Positions 33,721 to 47,425 are shown, counted from the stretch's first letter. The stretch: 64,000 bases of DNA from Isoetes taiwanensis (GCA_021234155.1 JAJEKV010000051.1:1860754-1924753), one strand, 5' to 3'. The notes: generated from the letters alone by a model not told the origin. Numbers and translations are program-made.

Positions 33721-36500
33721 AAGATTAAGAAGATCAGCATATGCCCATGAATGTGAATCAATTGTAAAGTTAGAAGGAAACTTTGAAGTAAAAGCCAAAG
33801 AGGAATATTCACCAGTAAAGGATCGCAAAAGAAACATACACGAGAGATTCCAGGCTGGTTCTGAAGTTTGTAGTTTAAATAAAATGTCGATTCATGTTGT
33901 GGTGTTCGTAGGTGGAATGATAAATCAGTGTGCACATGCATTAATAGATAGATATATAGAAGATAGAGAGAAGGGAAGATGACGTTAAGTACATTAATCA
34001 TCTCCTTAAAATCCCTGGATCCACAAACGAGTTGGGAGGGAGGAAGAAGTACTCGACAAATTTGCTAGCACATATACACACATGCCTTCCAATTTTCTTG
34101 GGCTACTATTTTTATCAAAAACGTTATGCACATATGCGTGTGCAGAACTTTAAATGAAGGGAACATAGTCGTCGAGATAATGCTAACTATGCACATTAAA
34201 GAAGAGACATGCATTGATGCCCAATCTTAAAATTAAAATGAATTCCTTTGTTCTTCTATCTCCTTATTATGGAGTGCACTATCAACAAAATTTTTTTTTT
34301 TGAACAATGGACTGAATGACATTTCACCAATCTTCTAAGAACATTTTTGAGGGTTCACAACAATTGAGCAATTGAGGAATCGGATTTGTTTTTTATAGGG
34401 GAGCAAGAATATGAATTTCATAATGATTTTAACTTAAACCATTGTTTCCAAAAATCTACAAATCCCATTCAAACTGAAAATATGCTCTTAGATTTGAAAA
34501 GATTGCCTAAATATCCCCCTAGATTCTTTCAAGTCATCATGATGACATGATGCCAAATGATTGCTAACCCATGAATTATGAGACGTGATTGCTAACCCAT
34601 GAATTTTCTCTACATTTTTCTAGTACCACTCCCTTGTGCTAATATCTATTTGTCTTGGTATATACCACAATGGTCTTTCAAAAGGTTTGTAGATTCCTTT
34701 CATTTGTTTCTAGAAGTAGTATGATTAACCAAGCAATTAACTGCAGAAATGTTAGTCTATTTTGCTGTTAATCCTTTGTTTGTCTTTGCCAAAAAAAAGC
34801 CTTTGGAATTGACATCCTAATTTTATGTTGGTTCCAAATTGCAACTATGACTGCAAGAACTTCACCCTCTATGCACAACTTAGGAAGCAACATGTACAGC
34901 TGCCTTCACCTCAGAAATAGAGCTCTGATCAATTTTTCCCACTCTTAAGAAGTTAATAGAAGGTAAATTACATTAAATGATCCGTCAAAAGAGCCATAAG
35001 AGCTAGCACTCACTTCACCTCAGAAATAGACCTCTGAAAGATTTTTCCCACTCTTAAGAAGTTAATAGAAGGTAAATTACATTAAATAATCCGTCAAAAG
35101 AGCCATAAGAGCTAGCACTCACTTTCTGCTCATTGTCACAAGATATTCAGAATATTGAACTCAATAACTAAGGACATGCTTGCCTTTGCCGACTCTTTAG
35201 ACATCAGCCATTGTCAAATCTGTCTTCTAAAAACGACAATCACTTTTTGCAGCGTTGTTTTTAAGAAGGCAACCAATGCCAGATGGCAGCATCATATGGC
35301 AGCATCTCGACATGTAGACTACACACTGGATATCCAACACAATGACATTAACAAAGACTAGGGAACAAAATCAATGGCCATTATCTGGTAGTCAATGGCT
35401 CCTCTATAGATAGAGGCCAACACAATGACATTAACAAAGACTAGGGAACAAAATCAATGGCCATTATCTGGTAGTCAATGGCTCCTCTATAGATAGAGGC
35501 CACATTCTGTGGAAGAGGGTTAAAGCAGATTTACCAATTTAGAAAAATAACCCAACGAATTTTCCAATGAAGAGTTCAAGTTCAAACAATGGAGATTATA
35601 TGGTGACTTGACGCGTATAAAAGCTATCATCCCTAATATTGCATGCAAAAATGGGTTGAGTCTAAATTTCAGCTTGTTTCTAAAGGAATTGTAATGCATC
35701 CAATAATGTTTGGTAAATATTTAGAAATTTGCCATCTGAATAAAACGTTTGTTGCAGTTGTCTAAACCTGCCAATGCTCTTTTCAAGTCGACATGCCTGC
35801 GAAGATCAAGGGAATACGAAGCAACGATCTTCATGCCAAGGTTCAAAACTGAAAACCACGCTATACCATTTGGTTCTCAGCAGATTTGGTGTGCTACTTT
35901 TGCCAATTCTCGATGTCTTGTCTCTAAAATGCAATCAAGCCCTGTTATAGCCATAGACAAACAAAGAGAGTGTTAAACCTGAGCAAAAACCTCAGCGCAA
36001 TTTAGTTATAAAAGTTCCAAAGTTCCAATACACAACTTCACAATCTTTCTGCAAAGGTGTTTGGCCACCAAAGATAAAGAATATTGATAAAGTAAGGGCA
36101 CACATCTTAATGCATGGACACTTCCCCAAATTCCTCAAGCACTTGGAATCTCAAAATAATGGGAAAGAGGTGTACAGCATTATGAAGCTACTTTTATCAC
36201 ATTCTACTAATAAAATCGAAGTGACTTTGTCTTGCAATCAAAACCTGGACAGAACAATAAATCAGACTTCAAAAATTTCTTAAATATAAGTGGGAGTGGC
36301 AAGACCAATGTGTGTATAAGGAAAGGGCATTACCGCCTGACGAAGAGCTCTGCTGACAAAAAACAGCGGCTTCAATTCATTGTGATGCAAACAGCAAACT
36401 ATAAGAACCTGCAAGATATTACAAAAGACCATCAAAAACTTTGATTCAAACGAGCAGATTCTACGTCTTGAAGACCAAAATCTTCCTTCACAAAAAACAT
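33721..36500. other. Interior of unit E2 (distal part); tandem duplications, no gene
   Basis: Direct duplications: 'tgattgctaacccatgaatt' (about 34,558-34,606), about 109 bp at 34,904-35,123 ('cttcacctcagaaatag ... agctagcactca') and 82 bp at 35,336-35,500 ('ccaacacaatgacattaac ... gatagagg', essentially identical). No exon can be defended. Confidence 0.5.
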
Positions 36501-39410
36501 AAGCACCAAAGAAATAATGCTTACAATTAACTCCATGGGCAATGCTTCAAGCAAGCACTCGCCATTTGATCCCCTTTCTGCTGCAATGGATGTGGGTTAC
36601 CTTTGCTAAGAACTTGAGGAATGAAAAGATCCAGCCGCATAAAATAAGAAACCTTTCCTAAAGGAACTGGAGATGTTGCAAGGGATAGATAATAATAGCA
36701 AAAAATTGGTGTCCATTGCCATATTTGCCCGGCTTGCTTCCTGCCATGGCTAATGTTCCTGAAAACTGTGACCAACAAACTATAGATCAGAGGCTCTCCC
36801 TCACCTCACCAATTTAGGCAGGAAAAAATACACCGATTTGACTCGAATGGCGCTCCACATTGCCGCCATGACACAGACATGAAGAAATTATTAATGGCAA
36901 AACTCCTATGTTTAAATTCCTATAGAATACTTTTTGCCACAAAACCACTGTATGTTACCATTTCGTCTATGTTTACGAGCTGGGGCGAGCTGTATAAAGA
37001 ACGCCACATTGTTGCTGCTGAAGGTAAAACAAAAGACTCTTCTGATGTGCATATCACATCCCATGGTGCATAGCAGGTGTGTAAGATAGATCCTTGTTAT
37101 GGTAAAAATGACAGAATGCAGAATAATGGGGCAACTGCATTTCAGTACGACAGTAAGGCATCAAGCAAAGAATAAAAATGGAAGCATCGCATTATTGTGG
37201 TAAGGAAAACTCTGAGACGTATAAATAAACACAAGCCACACAAATCCAAATGTACTTCCAGATCTAAAGCTAGCAAATTCAGGAGAATCGTAGCTTTGGA
37301 CCAGAAGATAGAAATATAAGCCTTGATTACCAGACGATGCATTAAATTAAAAAGCATTAACAGTGTAACAACTAGAAAAGCATTTACAATGCAAGAAAAT
37401 GGAAAAGCATTTACAGTGCTCACCTTGCTATATGCTCCATTGTGCTCCAAATCCAATGTCGGTTGTAGCAGCATAGAATTCAACCACCAAGTTGATAGAC
37501 TCTTATGCCAGTTTAGATTTCCACGGCAAGTATCACTTGCTATGGCAAAGTGTAATATCAGTGAGATACCAGAGCAAATGCAATGATTGAAAGTAAAAAA
37601 GTTGAAATTGTACTCGTTTGCAACAGAGGCCTGCAAATTTACCTGCAAACTCAAGCAGAAACAGGGCCTGATTCAGGGCATCAGGAAAGGGGAAACATAC
37701 ACAACGAATGTACTTCAAATATGCAACTCTTACCTTTGATTCTACATCAAATTTAGCAAAATTTACACCGATTTGAAGACGATCAGATCTGCTTTTCATA
37801 TGTAGGGCAAAATGGTAATTTGCCATATGCTGCATCAGGCAAAAACTTGCAAAGTGCCGCACATGCAATCTAAAAACCATGGCGAAGCTTCCTTTTAACG
37901 GCCAAGCTTCGCAGTTCGGCAATGACCAGAGGCATGCATGCCTAGAACTGGTTGCACCGAGTCGTGGCTAAACCATAAGAGTCAAATGCAGCTTTGTCAT
38001 TAATCAGGCTTTTTGACCACTAAAAAATACATCAACAAATCTGGCAACAAATGCAGAGTTAAAGATTGCCACTTCCAAGCCTGCAAAGCACCAAAACCAG
38101 CATAAATCGTATTAGATAAAAAACCATGAAGAATTTACAAAAGCCCAAGATTTACCTGCAGCTGGCTATAGTTCTTATGATATCAATGTGGAGGTATGCT
38201 TGAAATATAGATGTGCTTGCATTTGCGCAAGATGTAGGCGATGAATCAATAGCTTAAGATCATGCAAGAGGCTGCTGCGGCCATCGAATATTTCTTGCAT
38301 GACATACCACAGAAATATTAGATTACGCCAAGTATATGCATGCATACAAATACCCACAATGGTCTGCAATATTTATTTGTCTTGGCAATATGGTCTGTCT
38401 GCATTAAGATAATGTCTACATTAAGATTATGCGCATATAGATGTTCAGCAACAAATTATGGATAATACATCAGAACATATCCTAGAGCCTTACCTGAATC
38501 AAGAGAAAAGATTTCATGAAAACAGTGCCTCCCTAACCTTCTGTTTCTATCCATTCTGCAAGCAATCGTTAGTGTTCTCCAGCCATGAGAACTTGGCTGC
38601 AATGAACGTCTTCAGCTTGCTTCAATAATACTACATGGCCTAGAACATCAACTGCATAACTACAGTGGATTGCTTGAAGTCTTCCCATAACATTCCTTCA
38701 GATATTTCATATGCCCTGCCTTCATCAACTGAGCTGCACACACTAAATTCTGCATTACCGTGCTGGGGATATCCAGCAATCATCGCCCCCACACCATACC
38801 ATGATTTAGCATTTTATTGAAGACCTGCATGCTTCCTCCTTACCACCGGAGTTATGATGCGATCCATCACAATTCAGAAGTTAAAGTCGAAGAGAATGTA
38901 AACGGAGTTGTAAGGGTTGATTTCAAGATTGACATGTGCGATTGGAAATGATAAGCATAAAATCTGTGGCTTTAGTCACGCTGCCTGCAAGTTTCAACAA
39001 ATTAGAAGAATTGAAGATCGAACTTTATATGCAAAGGCTTGAATTCAAATGGCAGATTTCTCGTATTCAACATTTAACCAGGAGGAACCGTGGTACAGAC
39101 CGATAAGCAGATGCCGACCTTTTCCCCAACAGGGGGCCGCTTTTTGAACAACAGATTGGAAACCTTCTAGAAACCTGGAAAATATTCTCAAAAATCGAAA
39201 GAGAAAGAAAGAGGAGTCAGGGTTCTACCTGCTATGGCGATTCCAAAGCTCAAGGGACTCCAAGGTAATAGCTCAGGCAGTTTCAAGTGAAGGTCTTTGC
39301 TCTCGCAAAATTTTATGCATAAATCCGCACTTCTGATTGCAACAAACGATAAATCATCTAAAAATTTGCCAGAACTCAGAAGACACAGAATGAAGCTCGG
39401 CATTGCATGC
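36501..39410 (-). pseudogene. Exon-like minus-strand segments of unidentified gene(s), unit E2
   Basis: Segments with splice signals: about 37,830-37,735 (after GCAG; HMANYHFALHMKSRSDRLQI and then GVNFAKFDVESK|GTAAGA), about 37,540-37,425 (after ATAG; SDTCRGNLNWHKSLSTWWLN and onward to HNGAYSK|GTGAGC), and a possible first exon near 39,403-39,215 (MPSFILCLLSSGKFLDDLSF and onward). They are all on the minus strand, reading away from the L-type end at 39,984. I do not recognise the protein or proteins. The rest is non-coding. Confidence 0.3.
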
Positions 39411-39604
39411 GCTCCCTGGGTTTACAATAACTGATTGTTGGCATCCATACTGTTACACCAATTGAGAATTTGCATTTACTTCCCAGAAAGATTTATCTAT
39501 TATAGAGCATCTGCCATACCGACGGTCTAGCGCATCATCAACCGTGCACAAACCAGAATCAGTCGAAAAGAATAGACGAGAAAGGAAAACAAATTTGGCA
39601 AATA

Positions 39605-39984
39605 AGATTGCCCCCCTTGGGTCACATTAATTGTCAATCACACCTCACAAAATATGCAATTAATGTTGACATCTACCCACCAACGGCCGAGATTAAGTAT
39701 TTAAATCCGACGGCCCACAACACAAGCCCCAAATAAGGGGCCTGCTTGAGGCACCACAAGGTGGCGTAATTTCTACCGTTGATTTCCCATTTCGATGGCC
39801 AGGATCAATCGCAAATCTAACGGTCAAAAACAAAAGCCCCAAATAAAGGGGCTCCCAAATCTAACGGTCGAAAACAAAAGCCCCAAATAAAGGGGCTTTC
39901 TGGGTGGTGCAACGTGGGCCGTCCAGATCTGAGATGGACGGCCGGGATCAGATTATCTACATTCAATATAATTGTATATATATA
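39605..39984 (-). mobile_element. L-type element end (reversed), unit E2
   Basis: Contains 'acggccgagatta', 'aagccccaaataaggggcc', a 45 bp tandem duplication (about 39,811-39,899, 'aaatctaacggtc(a/g)aaaacaaaagccccaaataaagggg'), a GGGCCGTCCAGATCTGAGATGGACGGCC palindrome (about 39,918) and the tip ATATAATTGTATATATATA (39,966-39,984). It is the mirror counterpart of the end that starts at 39,996. Confidence 0.6.
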
Positions 39985-40014
39985 GGTGATATCCTTATAT
40001 ATATACAATTATAT
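39966..40014. repeat. 49 bp palindrome: head-to-head junction of two element ends
   Basis: ATATAATTGTATATATATA, ten central bases (GGTGATATCC region) and TATATATATACAATTATAT form a near-perfect palindrome where the tips of units E2 and E3 meet. The units on the two sides diverge from this point, each starting with related GGCC/GGGGCTT blocks. Confidence 0.85.
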
Positions 40015-40440
40015 AAGTGTACCAAATGTATATAGAGATTTTGGTGTCGCCGCCTGGACCGTCCAGATCTGAGATCCGACGGCCCTGGTGGAGCTACCTC
40101 AATCCACCCCAAGTGTACCAAATGTATATAGAGATTTTGGTGTCGCCGCCTGGACCGTCCAGATCTGAGATCCGACGGCCCTGGTGGAGCCACCTCAATC
40201 CACCCCAAGCACCCCCCTTATTTGGGGCTTTTGATCTCGGCCGTTGAATGTGCTAGATCAATGGCCCTGATGTTGCCACCTATATATTATATGCAATTAA
40301 TATTAAATGATGTGGTGGCAGCAATATTTAATGCCCCATTAAAGCCACATGATGAGGTGTCATTTGACATAATGAGGTGGCAACAATTTTTAATGAGCCA
40401 TTAATTACAATTAATTACGTGGCATGGAGCTTAAAAAAGA
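39996..40440 (+). mobile_element. L-type element end, unit E3
   Basis: Tip TATATATATACAATTATAT, then 'gtcgccgcctggaccgtccagatctgagatccgacggccc', 'gtggagc(t/c)acctcaatccacccc', 'ttatttggggcttttgatctcggccgttg' and 'gcaattaat'. The first 96 bp after the tip are tandemly duplicated (40,015-40,110 and 40,111-40,206), differing by about one base. It is related to the L ends at 47,206 and 54,207. Confidence 0.65.
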
Positions 40441-40537
40441 GTAGGCTATAGAGGGAAAATGAAAAAAAAAGAAAAGAAATGAAGCTTGAAAAAAATAGAT
40501 TTTATTTCGAATGTGTTTTCGTGGCCAAGGCCAATCA

Positions 40538-40705
40538 TGGTATTTATCAACCACCGTCATGTTTGAACCAGCGTGAACCTAAAAAAACTCCGTGTATTTT
40601 TTCTCTCAATGTGGTTTAAACATGACACTCACTCAAAAATTGGTTGTCCACAAAAACCTCGTGAATGTTTTTTGGTTCAAACATGACGGTGGTTGATAAA
40701 TACCA
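40538..40705. repeat. Foldback with perfect 33 bp arms
   Basis: The 33 bases at 40,538-40,570 (start TGGTATTTATCAACCACC, end TTTGAACCA) are exactly the reverse complement of 40,673-40,705, with about 100 bp between. Outside the arms, 'gtggccaaggcc' and 'gggccaaggcggccac' are also roughly complementary. It could be a MITE or a hairpin RNA locus; no target duplication is evident. Confidence 0.85.
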
Positions 40706-43700
40706 CGCCCGGGCCAAGGCGGCCACGGTCCATGGTGATGAGCAGTGGCAGAGCTTGGAACTGAAGCGCAAATATGCTCCAAACAAATTCGAGATTGGCA
40801 TTTCGGTGGTCGCCGCCCAGCTCCAAAGTTCAGGTTGCATCGAATGTCTCTCAGATGTTCAAACGAATAATCTACCGCCAAAACTACCGCCTCGGTTTTT
40901 TCGCGTTTCTTCTTTCGCTTGGTTTTCTTCTGCGGGCTTGGGCTAGGTTTCGATTTGCTCCTATTTATGTACTAAATCTTTGTTCAATCGCTTCTGTTCT
41001 TATTGTCTCCTATCTCGGTACAGTGATTCGATAATATCCCGGGCGCTCAGATCTAGCCTCTAGATATAATCATTGTCTTTTTTACTCATGCATAGGCTAT
41101 ACCATAGAAAAGGACCGAAATATTCTTCAGGGCAAGCGTGCTCTTTTCAAATCGACCATCTGAATATAAGAGACTCCTCCTTCTGCATGTTTTCTGAGCT
41201 CCCGCAGGTGATACCATGGAGCTCTAGAAATATTTGGGAGAACGGCAACGCCTATGTCTTGTTTCTGGTAAGCGGCTTGTTCTTCCTTCTCCAAATCGGA
41301 GTAGCCAACGATCCTAGGTGCAGATACTTCTGAGCAATCTAAGGAGTTCGACAAGCGAATTTACTGCTGCTGCAGCTGTATGAGGAATCGTCAATAGATT
41401 TTTCCTGAAGTTTTTGTTGATGTGAGAATCGAGTCTTGCAGAAGCTGTAAGTTTTTTTTGTTGGCGTGGCAATATGTAGCAAAGTGATGGAAATGCTTCG
41501 GATGATGCGTGCATATAAGAGTTCTGGGCAGGTGATCTAGGTGCACATCCATAAATTTTGGATTTGAAGACTTTTGTTGTTGCGATTGAATATGCCACAA
41601 ACGTGATTCATCTATTCCAGTTTATCAAACGTGATTTATCTATTCCAGTTTATCAGATATTTACCGTTCACCCTGGCGGTGTAGAAGATATGTCCAACTC
41701 CTCTTCTGGGTCAAGTTTTTAACTCATTTTTTAACTTATGGAGCTCCAAGTGGATCCTGTATAATTAGTTTTGTCTGAAGATCATGTTAATTTCTTTGCA
41801 GAGCATCACCCATCTTTTCTGTCAGTATGTCCTTCCCCTCAAACTTTCTTTTAAGGGGAGAGAATTGTAGCAGGTTATCGGCAAATTCTGAAGTTAAACA
41901 ATCCATTGCCTTGGTCAAGCCAGAGTATTTTCAGTATTATATGGATCTTTTAATGATGCCGAAGCATTTGAGCATTCTATGGATCTAGTTGAATGGATTC
42001 CTTCAAACTGACAGCGGGATTGCCAGGGGCAGAGATACAATTTTGGCTCTTCAATTTTGTATGATCTCTGCAATTTTCTAATCTATCTAGCTTTAGTATT
42101 ACTCCGGCTTTGTGCTTTTTTGTTGCAGGATGTTGAAGAGAGCTGACAAGCTGGTCTAGGATGTCCTCTACAACACTTACAGCTTTGCATGCAGCACTTA
42201 TGGAACCAAGATACATTGCATCTCTTGGATTTCGGGATTTGGGTACCAATGCTGGGCTGTGCCATATGGAGATTACTCTACTGCAGGATCCATCACAAAG
42301 AGACACTTATATGGCATTCTTCTCAAGCAATCATAATGATGCATTCTCATGTATTCTCATGCAGCCTTTCTTTGGAACATAGTCAACTTTTGAGATCCAA
42401 GTGAAGGTATCATGGAAACTCAGATCCTAAGATAGTTTGTTGCTATGTTAGAAACAGTCTTACTGTTTAAGTTCGGAAATTCCTCCATTTGACTAACAAC
42501 CAGCTTTAGGTGAAGCGTCTATAAGAACGTGTCATATTTAAGGTTTGATATTGGGACTTATTCCTCTTCATGGTTCTCATTGGTCTAGACGATCTATTCA
42601 TTTTCTAAGTCTTACGCCATGTGGGGCCTTCAATATTCTAAAGTTTACTCTGTTTTGTGGTTGGAAGCCAGATTTCCTCTACTTTTAGCTGTGTTTTTGA
42701 AATGGATATGCAATAGATGCTCTGTTTCTATTGCACATGTGTTGATTCTAATGCATGATCATGTGATGAAACAGGTTCTTCTAAATGTTCCATGGTTCTG
42801 CAGTGCTGTATTCGGAGTGACAAGTGACGGAATACATATTTAAGTGCTTATCAATCCAATTGAACAAATGTGACATAATATGGCCAATGGGATGAGTCAA
42901 TGTTGTAGTGCTACGTGCACTTTGTCTAAAACAAAGTTCAGGAAATTTATCTATAAACTTTGCTGAAGGACACTCAAAGCCACAAATGAACTTCAGAACT
43001 TGTTGCATTCTTTATCCAATGCAATGTTGACCATCCATGCTTCCAAAGACAATCTGATTTACTTACCAATTATTATTATTCTCCTTACATAGTATCAATC
43101 TCTGGTCTAATGTCTTCACATTCATTCACATTTTTGTTCTAGGTTTGTGTGTAGCATTGTTTACTTATGTTGTATCTATGCTCAGGATGTTGTGTCTAAG
43201 GACGTTGTGTCTATGTCCAGTAGGTGAGTTATTTGAATGGGAGAAGGATTTGGCGAAGGCATCCTTGGAGGTGGTGTTCATAAAATTGGTACAGTAGCTG
43301 GTGGCAAGATTGATGCTCTTCTTCCAAGGGCCCTATGAGTGATGTTGAAAATACAGAGGAAAGATCTTCACATGCAGATGAAAATTTACAGCAGGGATAC
43401 TCGGGTTTTGTTGCATGCATGACATTACTGATGATGGATTTACGGATGAACTGGATGCAAAGTATCAGAGTAACATTGAGATAGAAGAATTTTTTTTTCT
43501 GCCAGATCTTATTGTGGTTTTTTGCTTAGTGGCGCGAGCTGCATGCAGTTGTGAGCGGTATCCTGCATTGCATTCCGGCCATATGCGATCGATTTCCTTT
43601 TTTGTGTTAGCGAGCTAGGCACTCGAATGCGCTTAGGTCTTTTGGGCATTGCCGACACCCTGCACCAGATCCAAGGTCCTGGTTTTTACTTGCACATGTG

Positions 43701-46700
43701 ATGCAACTACAAGACTTGAAATGATAGTTCAATTGTGTTTCTAGGTGCCCATTTTGCATACAGATCTTTCATTTGTTTCAAACTATATTGTTATATCGAG
43801 TGAAAAAGGCTTGGTGCTTTAACTAAGTTCAAAGCTCGGGTTGCATGGTACTCTACTTGTGAAATGCAAGCTCTTGATTATCACTCTCCCTTTGCAGGTA
43901 AAATGCGCTAGATATGGTGTTTGTTGTTGTGATAGATGTTTCTAACAATGTATTGAAGGGAGAATTTTTAAGTTTGATGTGTACCTTCTCTTTTGCAGCT
44001 TGATTTTATTCTTGATTTTATTCTGTATTTAAATTCATTGGGCAGGTTTTGGCAAACTAGAACTTGACCACTGATGTATTCCTATTTGTGCACGTTGAGA
44101 TTTCGAATTGCAATGTATGCACAGTCGTGTTGTTGCTGTGGCTGTTCTTTCTCAGGTCATTAGGGAATGTGTTTTACAATCTGTTACCAATTTTAACTTA
44201 CCAGAGGGTTATAAGGCTCTGTTAAAATATTGTGCCGAGCTTCTTGCAGATGGAAATATTTCTCCAGGATCTGGTAGTTTGTTCAAGAAAGGCAACAAAT
44301 AAGGATTAACCTTATTTCAAGTTCTCTGCTGGAAAAAGAGAATCTAAAATTTTGATCACTCATTTGCAAATTTTATCCTGTAATGAGTCAACTCTCTATG
44401 CATTATGTGCATAATTTAGCCAAGTAAAGTTGGATGAAGAGACTGTTCATTTTATTACTTCAAGGATGACAAAAGATTGTTTTTCAATTTAACCCATCTA
44501 GGATAGTGAACAATTTTTTTACATGTTGTAGCCTTTTTGGACTCTATTTTAAGAATAGAATAGAGCAACCCATCTACAATAATGAACATTCTTTTTACAT
44601 GATGTAGCCTTTGTGGAAATTCTTCTAGATATGGACATTAGTCAAAGCCAATTATGTGGCTTCAACAAAGCAGTGGATTAGGAAGACGTGTTGCAACATG
44701 CAGTGGTATTGGTTTGTGCTTGGTCCAGAATTTTGATTTGTGCTAACATGATATCCATTCTTGAGGAAAAAACACCTAATGTTGAACACTGCTAATTTTA
44801 AGTTTTGGACTAGTCAAGTCACGCAATAGATGGTTGAGCATGGATCCTTAGTTTGGTAAGACTATGAACAAAGCATATTGTTTCTAACCCTGTTAAATCA
44901 ACCTTGTGTATGTTGTATAGAATAGTTCTAATTGTCTAGACAGTATATTGTGTGCATTGTTTGTGGTTAGCAACAATTGACAATTTTCAAATGCCCATGA
45001 TCCACCATTCCTTGACCCTTTGTGTGTAGCGTGAATATTTTTACGCAGGCCTAGAGTTAGAAACTAACGGGTTAGTCCCCAAGTGTTTGCCAAGCTTTTA
45101 AATATGTAAGTACTAACAATTGTTGGCAGCATCCCTTTTGGGACCTATGACGATATACGATGACACATTCTCAGGCACACACCGCACATAATGAGACTTG
45201 CACTCACCCACGTCATTCGCAGCACCTACACACGATGAGACTTGCACTCATCTACTTACCACCTAATGGTAGCCAGTGGGTTTTGGACCCTGTAAGGGTA
45301 CACTGCAACCTTAAAGTCTAACCATATAACTATTGCTGACATCACGTGCCATATAATAGAGGCTTCCACTAGATGCCGCATTGGCATTGACAAATGTCCA
45401 TAGTGAAACTGCATATGGAGATGTTTTATTGAGGATATGTCTGCAGTGTGGAGAAAATATTATCTTTGGCATGCTTTATGCTTTATTAGATGTATCAATA
45501 ATGACAAGGGTATGCCAGTCTATTTTTATCCTTTTATGCATTAAGAGAGATTCAATAATTATAAAACGCGGCACGTGTAAGGAAATAGGCCTCCACAGAA
45601 TATAATGTTTATATTCATTAGGTACACAAGGCTACGACTATGCTTTACAACTAGCAACTTTGTGCGATACATGTGAAAGAGCTGGCTGGACTTCTTCACT
45701 AAGATAGAACCTGCTATATAACTGGCTTGAGTCAATTGTAAGTTTCAGTGTAAAAATTTATTCTTCCATTCATTATATCTTTTATGATGATTATTATTGC
45801 GACTACCTTTCATGACCAAAGGTCCGTTAACTCTGTTATCTAAGCTGCACCTAGGTTTAAGCATTGCCTAGTGAATAGTTGAGCACGCGATAGCAAGACA
45901 TTGTTGACGCTTCTTGGATGGTTGCTACGAAAAATACACTGGTGCATTGTTTGTTAGTGATGCTCTTAAGGACACGTTTCAGTTTCCACTATGATCATGC
46001 TTTGTCAATTTTGCAACTTTGCATGATTCCAAGCAATGAAGACATATTATCTTCCTGTTAGATCTCAAATGTTAACATTTGTGTACTAGCAGAGATTAAT
46101 AATTCGCCACTTATGACTCTACAGAATTTATCAGTTGAAAACATGAACTTGGAGCTTAAAGAAGCTTTGCAGAATAAATCTTCTAGTCTATTGCACGCAT
46201 ATTATGAGTATCAAGTTGCTTACTTTAGGCTACAAAACACCATTGGATTCATCTTTACATTGGCAAGTGGAGCTGTAATTAGAGAAGCACAAAGAAGAAA
46301 TGGGTTCTATTGTTGACCATTAAAGCCAAGAGGCATTCTAGTTCATTCTAGTTCATTATAAACTCATAGTTCAATTGCTCATAATATAAATTCGTTATGC
46401 TAAAATCGTTTGTGGTACAACCACTTATAGTGCAACCGCATATGGCATTTTTTTATCATTTAAATTCCATGGTTCAATTCAATGGCTCCACTTTTTCTGT
46501 TTTAAAGCGATTAGAATGGGTTAGTAATGATGTTTGCAAATGCTTTTTACGAAAAATGAGATCGTTATGTATGGTTTTTCTTTTTTCCCAAACGATTAAA
46601 AAGTTTTCATGCCCTATTCTGACTCTGCCATGTATCGCATTCCAGCTCCCATATCCAATCTCTTTGATGCACCTCCGTGATAGTGAACATCGGCCATGCA

Positions 46701-47150
46701 ACATAGAGCAACAACTAGCTTTTGCACATTCTTAGAATTCAAGTTGAAACAATGCATGCACGCAGCCCAAAGATGTGCTTCATCAAGCCAGTAACGCCGC
46801 TTGAGGGCATCAATTTATGCAGGGTTTTGTATTCAACTCTAAATCTTCAATTCGACCACCTAGAAAAGCAATAGCAAAATCAATCGTAGGTGCTCCACTG
46901 AGGCTTGCGCCAACAAGAGGCTTCTTTACGTATCTCTTTCGAAACTGCATATCCAATATTGCGCACTTGGTTATCATCATGCGTTGGCAGTTTTCAATAA
47001 GCACACAAATTTACCCAGCAAGATTGTAGTCGAAAGGAAAAGGATTGCCAGATTTTATTCCTAGATGATCATAAGCCATTCTTCCAACTTAATTGTTGGC
47101 ACTCAATAGATACTAATGTTACTAAGCTTGGATTTTGCTCCCAGATGTTT
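40706..47150 (+). pseudogene. Interior of unit E3: unidentified exon-like segments
   Basis: Coding-like plus-strand pieces: after CAG at about 44,156, VIRECVLQSVTNFNLPEGYK followed by ALLKYCAELLADGNISPGSG; at about 43,236-43,335 a glycine-rich GEGFGEGILGGGVHKIGTVA piece; at about 46,113-46,316 a frame with ENMNLELKEALQNKSSSLLH. None is recognised. Local duplications occur near 41,603-41,660 (27 bp) and 44,490-44,610 (about 80 bp). Orientation again runs away from the L end at 39,996. No identifiable gene is complete. Confidence 0.3.
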
Positions 47151-47159
47151 ATAAACCAT

Positions 47160-47204
47160 AGCAGACATACCCATTGATAGTACAAAAACTTGTATATATC
47201 AATC
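47160..47204 (+). mobile_element. T-type element end, unit E3
   Basis: 'agacatacccattgatagtacaaaaacttgtatatat' matches the reversed T end at 33,659-33,720, including the preceding 'ataaaccata'. It directly precedes the next L-type tip (47,206), so the T|L junction at 33,658 is reproduced here in the other orientation. Confidence 0.6.
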
Positions 47205-47205
47205 A

Positions 47206-47425
47206 TATATATACAATTATATAAGCTGCCCCCTTGTTTGTAACCCGAGGTGTCGCCGTGTGGACGGTCCAGATTGTGAGATCCGACGGCCGAGAGGAAG
47301 CCACGTCATCCTCCCAAGCACCCCACTTAAATTGGGGCTTCTAATCTTAGCCCTTGAAATTGGGGCATTTCATTTGGACCGTAGATTAAGGTTGTGATTT
47401 TGGCAGTGGCAGAGCTTCGGTGCAA
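47206..47425 (+). mobile_element. L-type element end, unit E4
   Basis: Tip 'atatatatacaattatataagctgccccctt', then 'acccgaggtgtcgccgtgtggacggtccag', 'gagatccgacggccgagaggaagccac' and 'cacttaaattggggcttctaatcttagccc'. The same sequence recurs at 54,207-54,410, roughly 85-90 % alike by eye. Just inside, 'ggcagtggcagagctt' is shared with the inner side of E3 (40,743). Confidence 0.7.

Noticed and set aside
39996-47204. Calling the units Helitrons outright
   Set aside because: No convincing 5' TC, 3' GC hairpin plus CTRR, or A|T insertion site at the L and T ends; MULE-like ends are equally possible.
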